Shown piece by piece: positions 1 through 3,993 of a stretch of 5,478 nt of DNA. The DNA lies in assembly GCA_937988745.1 (NCBI GenBank), contig CALKAR010000040.1, forward strand, positions 1 to 5,478, written 5' to 3'. This DNA comes from an uncultured Peptococcaceae bacterium. Its GTDB lineage: Bacteria > Bacillota > Limnochordia > Darwinibacteriales > Darwinibacteriaceae. The translations under genes and the position numbers were made by a program. The stretch's first letter is position 1, and every line of letters begins with the position of its first letter. The notes below the pieces were generated by a model. The model was not told where the DNA came from. It searched no databases and was given only the letters and a program-made list of their open reading frames with translations.

Positions 1-23
1 GTGGTAGCTGTCTGGCCTGTCAT
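1..23 (-). CDS. Possible start of a leftward gene running off the window (first ~7 codons)
   Basis: On the minus strand an ATG at 23-21 is preceded by GGAGG (29-33) with a 5-base spacer, which is close to ideal Shine-Dalgarno geometry. It opens a frame reading MTGQTAT before the window ends. Nothing about function can be said from seven residues. If real, it is divergent from the ApeA-like gene and shares its upstream region. The alternative is that the plus strand here holds the last 13 codons of a rightward gene ending in TAG at 40-42 (tail MASSRG). The strong ribosome-binding site favours the minus-strand reading. Confidence 0.35.
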
Positions 24-178
24 GGCATCCTCCAGAGGTTAGTGTTAGGTGTCATGGGTTAGGGGCCTTCACCTAATAAAGAGGGTAAGCGGTAGGGGCG
101 TCAGCTCTCGACTAGCGGGATAACTACTTGCGCAACCTAAAAACACTCATCCTACCTGCGAGGCATTCGCTAGCGGAA

Positions 179-206
179 GTGACAACGGGGAGGCTAGAAC
201 TAAGAT
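179..206 (+). promoter_or_regulatory. Candidate promoter for the ApeA-like gene
   Basis: GTGACA (179-184) matches the -35 consensus at five of six bases. After a 16-base spacer TAAGAT (201-206) matches the -10 pattern TAnnnT. Transcription would start near 213, leaving a leader of about 70 bases before the ATG at 281. This is an eye match only. The rest of 24-280 contains no convincing gene; it holds short GGTTAG repeats (see findings). Confidence 0.3.
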
Positions 207-280
207 AAGTAATCTCCGAAAGTCCTGGATTCCTCTTCTGAGAAAGCTAAATTCCGAACCGAAAGATGGGAAATATTCAT

Positions 281-436
281 ATGAGCTTTAGTTCCAATGT
301 TCTCGAGATAGATGAGCATCGGATGGGATGGGTAACCTTTCCGGATGGATCTCACTTTTCTGCGCTCCTGGAGCGGAAAAAAAAATTCCTTTACTGTGGA
401 AATTATCCCCCGCCCCGAGGAAGCCATACCAGATGA
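281..436 (+). other. N-terminal piece of the ApeA-like gene, in a different frame from its body
   Basis: The ATG at 281 is preceded by AGATGGG about 10 bases upstream, a weak but plausible ribosome-binding site. It encodes 32 sensible residues (MSFSSNVLEIDEHRMGWVTF... ending ALLER) up to the A-run at 377-385. Read without a shift, this frame ends at TGA 434-436 after 51 codons. If the run had eight A instead of nine, the frame would join exactly onto KKNSFTVEI of the long downstream frame and give one protein of about 467 residues. The downstream frame itself is closed by TAA at 333-335, and its own first ATG (345) lacks a nearby ribosome-binding site. I therefore regard 281 as the ancestral start and the two pieces as one split gene. 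Confidence 0.65.
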
Positions 437-1685
437 CATATTGAATAGGCCTTTAGAGGACGCGCTCGAAAAAGATGGGATAATCCTGCTCTTTACCGAC
501 CGACGAGGCCCTGTCGAGCTAGTCGGATGCGCCCCCTCTAAAACTTTTACCCAATGGGGCTCCGGAACAAACTCGGCAGTATTTACAGTCAGGTACCTGA
601 TTTTTGGTGGAAACGGAAAGACATGGGCTTCTATTCGAGGGCTGAGAACGATCCACCCCAGTCTCGATGTATGGCTCCATATTGATAATATCGAGCAAAA
701 ATTTCTCGAAGAAGCCCCCGAGGGGAAGTCATGGGTTCAATATGAACTCAGTGATACAACAGAAATACCGTTAGAGGGGTATGGAGATCTCGCGATCTTC
801 TCTTATCCCGTCACGGAAAATGTAGGTTTTCAGGGCGTTTCCCTGTCGAGCAGAACCGAACTCTATTCTAGATCTGAAGACGCCTTCGAAATTGCCGCCG
901 CGTTTGAGGAACACCAGTTCTTCAACAACCTACTGTCTATCCTGAGCGCCTCCCAGATAGCTCCACACGAGTTCCTTGTTCATGGAACCGACAACCCTAT
1001 CCGCCTTTACGGAGGGGAGGAATTGCCTGAGCCGAATTGGTGCCGATTGGTTGCGATTGAACTTCAAAACGAAGTACAAATTCCCAGATTCCATGATTTC
1101 CTCGTTAATTACAGAGATGTGGGCCCGGAGGGCTTGAAGAAATGGATTGAAATCAACAGGGAATTTAAAGAGGGGGTGGATGCTTTAGTCCGCGTGTTCT
1201 CACCTTTTTCTACCGGCTGGGCAGGGCGATTGGTGGATGTAGCCATCGCTTTCGAGCATATCGGTTATAAGCTTGAGCAGGAAAAGCCGAAAAAGGAGCG
1301 GCGCGGAAATCTTACCTTTTACGATTGCATCCAAAATATCTGTATGGAATGTCCTCAACTTCTGTATCGCGGTCCTGAAAAGTGGGCCGATGCCCTTCGA
1401 ATCACTTATCGCGGCGTCAAACATGCCGATAGGCCTAATCCTCCGCTGGAAGATATAATTAAAACGACAGAAGTGGGAATTAATGTTCTTCGCATTTGGT
1501 TCTGTCACCGGCTTGGCGTTGCCCAGTCGATCGAGGAGCATTGGTGGAACCGTCTAGCTCTCTTCTATCCGTGGTTTTGGCCCCCCGCGCAAGGGGATGA
1601 CGCTGACGAAAAAAGTAATTGGATCATGGGGGCGGAAGACTTCGCGTATCCACATAAACAGATCGAGCCTGATTCCCTCACTTAG
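345..1685 (+). CDS. ApeA-like HEPN-domain protein (putative abortive-infection RNase), frameshifted near its 5' end
   Basis: This 446-codon frame is the body of the gene. The first ~215 residues are beta-rich and resemble the ApeA N-terminal domain (segments such as VELVGCAPS, VRYLIFGG and LDVWLHI). The C-terminal ~200 residues are helical and end in a HEPN-like stretch ALRITYRGVKHADRP, then a further helix. Known ApeA-type proteins are anti-phage effectors with a HEPN nuclease; HEPN enzymes usually carry Rx4-6H. Here the motif reads R356-x3-H360, or R352-x7-H360 if the earlier Arg is used, so catalysis is not assured. No signal peptide or membrane segment is visible; it should be cytoplasmic. 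The first 11 residues of this frame (MDLTFLRSWSG) are probably not native, because the better start lies at 281 in another frame, separated by an A9 run. Base composition is more AT-rich than the genes after it, consistent with separate acquisition. Family call is by pattern recognition; the HEPN part is the firmer half. Confidence 0.65.
   Translation: MDLTFLRSWSGKKNSFTVEIIPRPEEAIPDDILNRPLEDALEKDGIILLFTDRRGPVELVGCAPSKTFTQWGSGTNSAVFTVRYLIFGGNGKTWASIRGLRTIHPSLDVWLHIDNIEQKFLEEAPEGKSWVQYELSDTTEIPLEGYGDLAIFSYPVTENVGFQGVSLSSRTELYSRSEDAFEIAAAFEEHQFFNNLLSILSASQIAPHEFLVHGTDNPIRLYGGEELPEPNWCRLVAIELQNEVQIPRFHDFLVNYRDVGPEGLKKWIEINREFKEGVDALVRVFSPFSTGWAGRLVDVAIAFEHIGYKLEQEKPKKERRGNLTFYDCIQNICMECPQLLYRGPEKWADALRITYRGVKHADRPNPPLEDIIKTTEVGINVLRIWFCHRLGVAQSIEEHWWNRLALFYPWFWPPAQGDDADEKSNWIMGAEDFAYPHKQIEPDSLT
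377..385 (+). repeat. A9 homopolymer at the frame break of the ApeA-like gene
   Basis: Nine consecutive A follow GAGCGG and precede TTCC. Eight would put the ATG at 281 in frame with the 1304-base remainder; nine break it. Such runs are hotspots for replication slippage, transcriptional slippage and sequencing error, so the site could be a real phase switch, a fixed mutation or an artefact. Confidence 0.85.
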
Positions 1686-1774
1686 TTGACCTCGAAATAT
1701 AGGTAAAAGTGACCGTTTCGGGAGCCGCAATATAGATGTGAGGAAACCAACTAAGATATATGATCTTTCCATAT

Positions 1775-1780
1775 TATAAT
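1775..1780 (+). promoter_or_regulatory. Perfect -10 box (TATAAT) before the MmeI-like gene fragment
   Basis: TATAAT lies 22-31 bases before the two candidate TTG starts of the downstream gene, within an AT-rich stretch that stands out from the GC-rich gene. No good -35 box is seen 16-18 bases upstream (TAAGAT is weak). A start of transcription near 1787 would give a leader of only about 15-25 bases. The gap 1686-1801 shows no gene of its own and no convincing terminator. Confidence 0.45.
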
Positions 1781-1801
1781 TAATGCTACTTTCTGAGGGA
1801 T

Positions 1802-2146
1802 TTGACTACTTTGCAGAATCATCTTGACCGTTCAACTATCCGCCGCAACCTCGTCGACTTCAGCCACGCCTGGCGGCAGAGGATCAACGGGTGGCGGGAG
1901 ACCGGCCAGACGCATACTGAGAAATCCTTCGCGCAACAGTTCTGGTCGGATCTGCTCAAGTGTTTCGGGGTGATCCCGGAGCGGATCGACCTATTCGAGC
2001 GTGACGCGGCGCGCGCCTCCACCGGGAACACCGGATACATCGATCTGTTCTGGGCGGGTGTGGTCCTCGGGGAGGCCAAGAGCCTCGGGCAGGACCTGGA
2101 GAAGGCACATCGGCAGGCATTGGATTACCGGCTCTTCACGATTTAG
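1802..2146 (+). pseudogene. MmeI-like type IIG restriction-modification enzyme, N-terminal nuclease fragment cut by an insertion sequence
   Basis: MmeI-family enzymes are single-chain restriction-modification proteins of roughly 900 residues or more with an N-terminal PD-(D/E)XK nuclease, an adenine methyltransferase and a target-recognition domain. Only the N-terminal 109 or so residues remain. The catalytic pattern is visible as D81 (GYID), then nine residues, E91-A-K93; this D-x9-ExK spacing matches MmeI's own motif. It is followed by the typical continuation QALDY at residues 105-109. The last codons (RLFTI, stop TAG at 2144-2146) come from the terminal repeat of the insertion sequence that begins at 2130, so the stop is IS-supplied. 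The methyltransferase and specificity parts are absent and do not reappear beyond the element, so the fragment should not act as a complete RM enzyme. The start is uncertain: TTG 1802 is only two bases from GAGGG (1795-1799), while TTG 1811 has a better spacing; an in-frame TAA at 1781 limits the choice. Confidence 0.8.
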
Positions 2147-2155
2147 AGTGCGTAG
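2130..2155 (+). repeat. Left terminal inverted repeat of the ISL3 element
   Basis: Starts GGCTCTTCACGATTTAGAG and ends GTGCGTAG. It pairs with 3623-3648 in inverted orientation with five mismatches. It overlaps and terminates the MmeI-like reading frame: the TAG at 2144-2146 lies inside it. Confidence 0.85.
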
Positions 2156-2182
2156 TTGACCACAAGGTGGGTTTCGGGGTGG

Positions 2183-2200
2183 CACAACATATAGGGGCCC
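2183..2200 (+). repeat. Inner inverted repeat, left copy
   Basis: CACAACATATAGGGGCCC pairs with the reverse complement of 3568-3585 (CACAAGATATAGGGGTCC) with two mismatches. It lies 53 bases inside the left tip; the right copy is 63 bases inside the right tip. Symmetrical placement at both ends suggests a subterminal transposase or host-factor binding site; that role is inferred. Confidence 0.7.
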
Positions 2201-2219
2201 TTCCGGTTTTAGAGTGCGT
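2196..2219 (+). repeat. Second, direct copy of the left terminus inside the element
   Basis: This 24-base stretch opens GGCCCTTCCGG and ends TTTTAGAGTGCGT. It matches the outer terminus at 2130-2153 at 20 of 24 positions, in the same orientation and 66 bases further in. It also contains the stop codon of the transposase gene (TAA on the minus strand, 2209-2211). Confidence 0.75.
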
Positions 2220-3516
2220 TGATCTTGGCCTGGAGCCCTCCGGAGTGGATCAGTGACCGCAAGATGTAGTGGTTGAGGTTCCTGAACCCGAGTGCGATGC
2301 CACGCAGGTGCTCCAACCGTCCGTTGATGGCCTCGACGGGGCCATTGGAAGCGCCGGTGTCGAAGTACGCGAGGATCTCTGCCCGTCGTTTCCACATCGT
2401 CCGGCCCAACTGCCCCAGCTCCTGGACCCCGGCGGGGAGATCTTTCCGGATCCGACACATGATTTTGTACATCCACCTCTTCCCGACCCGACGGTCAGGA
2501 TGCTCATAGGCTGCGATGATGTCCTGATACGTCCAGTGCGTGACATCCACAGCCGTGTGCCGCTCATCAGCGAACACCGCGTCCAGCTTCGCCTTCTGCT
2601 TGTCGGTCAGCAGTCCCATCCTGGTCAACAGGATCCGCCGCACCCCGTACAACGGGTCGCCTGACCTGCCGCGATGCCCGCACGTGTCCTGCTGGATCCG
2701 CTGCCGGGTCATAGTCAGCTTGTCAGCGGCCAGATGCACCACGTGGAACGGATCCATCACCTTCCTCGCCTTCGGCAACTGCTCGGTGGTGGCGGTGTGG
2801 TAGCCGGCGAATCCGTCCATCGACACGACTTTCACCCGGTCGCGGAAGGACTTCTCCCGGGCGGCGAGCCAGCGGCGCAGCACCTCAGCGGATCTGCCCG
2901 GCACCATGTCCAACAGCCGGGCGGGCCCGGTGCCGTCCACGTTCGGCGTCAGGTCGACGATGACGGTGACGAAACCGGGAGTACCGTCGCCACGGCGGTG
3001 TTTCCATTTGTGCTCATCGACCCCCAGCACGCGGACTCCGGCCAGGTGGGTGGGATCAGCGTAGATCAGCTCCCAGGCCTGTTCGAGGGCTACCTGGTTG
3101 ACCAGATCCCAGCCGATGTCCAGGGACTTCGAGATCGCGGCAACGCTCATGCGGTCAATCGCCAGGCGCTGGAGGATCCAGCGGGTGCAGCGGTCGGTGA
3201 GCTTGGCTTTCGGTTTCGCGCACACGAGTTGCTGTTGAAAGATCTTTGTCGCACAGGCGGTGTTGGTGCAGGTGAACCGGGGTAGCCGGATCCGTAACCG
3301 GGTGGGATGCCCGACGACGGGCAGGTCCACGAGTTCACGGATCCGGTGATCACGCAGCCGGCCTTCGTCACCGCAGGCCGGGCAGGAGGCATCCTGTTCC
3401 ACCGGGCGGCAGGTGATCCACGTGTGGCGCTCATCGATCGCGGCGCCCGTGATGGTCAGGCCGAGTTCAACGGTCCGGATGATGGTGTCAGCAATAAGAG
3501 ACGTAGAATCGGGCAT
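2209..3516 (-). CDS. ISL3-family transposase (DDE), 435 residues
   Basis: Catalyses cut-and-paste or copy movement of its own element by DDE chemistry. A Cys4 zinc-binding motif near the N-terminus (C45-x2-C48 and C83-x4-C88) is the ISL3 zinc finger used in DNA binding. A helix-turn-helix-like region follows at about 118-145. The catalytic triad can be seen as D167 (LGVDEHKWKHR), D234 (VSMDGFAGYH) and E395 (NGPVEAINGRLE). Between the second Asp and the Glu comes the family's long insertion, which includes DPFHVVHLAADKL. Length is within the usual 400-440. ATG at 3516-3514 is preceded on the minus strand by GAGGA three bases away. The frame is intact with all catalytic residues present, so the enzyme could be active. 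It is transcribed against every gene around it except the partial ones at the window edges. Confidence 0.95.
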   Translation of the reverse strand: MPDSTSLIADTIIRTVELGLTITGAAIDERHTWITCRPVEQDASCPACGDEGRLRDHRIRELVDLPVVGHPTRLRIRLPRFTCTNTACATKIFQQQLVCAKPKAKLTDRCTRWILQRLAIDRMSVAAISKSLDIGWDLVNQVALEQAWELIYADPTHLAGVRVLGVDEHKWKHRRGDGTPGFVTVIVDLTPNVDGTGPARLLDMVPGRSAEVLRRWLAAREKSFRDRVKVVSMDGFAGYHTATTEQLPKARKVMDPFHVVHLAADKLTMTRQRIQQDTCGHRGRSGDPLYGVRRILLTRMGLLTDKQKAKLDAVFADERHTAVDVTHWTYQDIIAAYEHPDRRVGKRWMYKIMCRIRKDLPAGVQELGQLGRTMWKRRAEILAYFDTGASNGPVEAINGRLEHLRGIALGFRNLNHYILRSLIHSGGLQAKINAL

Positions 3517-3567
3517 AGGTCCTCGGGGCGAAAGATGGTTGTGTAGGAACTTTCATCTTCGCACCGG

Positions 3568-3585
3568 GGACCCCTATATCTTGTG
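3568..3585 (-). repeat. Inner inverted repeat, right copy
   Basis: Reverse complement CACAAGATATAGGGGTCC matches 2183-2200 at 16 of 18 positions. It lies between the transposase start and the right terminus, upstream of the transposase gene, so it may also act in transposase gene control (inferred). Confidence 0.7.
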
Positions 3586-3622
3586 GTGGGTCCCGATCCT
3601 CATGCTGGCTCTCTCATCCCGG

Positions 3623-3648
3623 CTACGCACCCCAGATCCGGAAGAGCC
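3623..3648 (-). repeat. Right terminal inverted repeat of the ISL3 element
   Basis: Read on the minus strand it opens GGCTCTTCCGGATCTGGGG and ends GTGCGTAG. It matches the left terminus at 21 of 26 bases. The bases just outside (ACTATACG) do not repeat those outside the left end. Confidence 0.85.
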
Positions 3649-3687
3649 ACTATACGGGCACAATCTCCTCGGGCATCTCGTGGCAGG

Positions 3688-3993
3688 ATGCCAAACCCCG
3701 TAACCCTCACGGTTGTCGGCCTTGGCAGTGTTGAGCCCGACGCGATAAACACACACGCCGGAAGTGTCACCCACATTCCCCGGCGCGCCGGGTGGGCGAC
3801 TAAGGTCGATGAAACCATACATGACCGGTCGATCCGCACAGACGACGGTTGGAAGCTCATCCTCGGACGTGGTCTCGACATCTTCCAGAAGGGTTCCGGT
3901 AGTCAGTTTGACCTCGGCTCCCGCCGCCAGGAGTTCCGCCAGGTCTTCGCGTTCGGCATCACCTACATCCGCGAACAAAAGGGAGCCCGATGA
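3688..3993 (+). CDS. MIT_C-domain protein, probably lacking its original N-terminus
   Basis: The last ~60 residues carry a clear MIT C-terminal domain (MIT_C) signature: IHDRSIRTDDGW at 44-55, LGRGLDIFQ at 59-67, FDL at 74-76 and FGITYIR at 89-95. In human MITD1 the same pattern (IHDRxIR, then NGW, then IGRGLDYF) belongs to a PLD-like fold that associates with membranes and acts with ESCRT-III in cytokinesis; it has no known enzymatic activity. The bacterial role is not known to me. A full MIT_C domain is about 140 residues, so the upstream half should lie before residue 40, but residues 1-40 do not resemble it well. The ATG at 3688 has no properly spaced ribosome-binding site, and the frame is open back into the insertion sequence that ends at 3648. 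I therefore think the gene lost its 5' part when the element arrived or rearranged. Its stop overlaps the next gene's start (ATGA, 3990-3993), showing translational coupling to the GTPase. Confidence 0.7.
   Translation: MPNPVTLTVVGLGSVEPDAINTHAGSVTHIPRRAGWATKVDETIHDRSIRTDDGWKLILGRGLDIFQKGSGSQFDLGSRRQEFRQVFAFGITYIREQKGAR
3981..3985 (+). promoter_or_regulatory. Ribosome-binding site of the GTPase gene
   Basis: GGGAG, within AAAAGGGAG, stands four bases before the ATG at 3990, inside the end of the MIT_C-domain gene. With the ATGA overlap it fixes the start and supports coupled translation. Confidence 0.7.

Larger units (their letters stand above)
2130..3648 (-). mobile_element. ISL3-family insertion sequence, complete, 1519 bp
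   Basis: The element is bounded by imperfect inverted repeats both opening GGCTCTTC (2130-2155 and, inverted, 3623-3648; 21 of 26 bases match). It contains a single leftward transposase gene. A second pair of inverted repeats lies inside (2183-2200 and 3568-3585; 16 of 18 match). Length, ends and transposase fit the ISL3 family. ISL3 elements normally duplicate 8 bases of target. Here the flanks are GGATTACC on the left and ACTATACG on the right, so there is no duplication. Together with the broken genes on both sides, this suggests a deletion or recombination after insertion. Confidence 0.85.

Noticed and set aside
112..176. CTAGCGG repeated at 112-118 and 170-176, with palindrome CGCTAGCG at 168-175
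   Set aside because: Too short and with only two copies; no CRISPR, tRNA or attachment-site structure was found around it.
1691..1725. Possible terminator hairpin after the ApeA-like gene (CTCGAAA with TTTCGGGAG)
   Set aside because: The stem is imperfect, the loop is long and no T-run follows, so it is not a convincing intrinsic terminator.
2269..3285. Several plus-strand open frames inside the insertion sequence
   Set aside because: They are shadows of the transposase, whose DDE residues and zinc-finger cysteines are all on the minus strand.
3583..3687. Extension of the MIT_C frame upstream to GTG 3583
   Set aside because: This start lies inside the insertion sequence between its inner and outer repeats, so those codons are IS DNA rather than native coding sequence.
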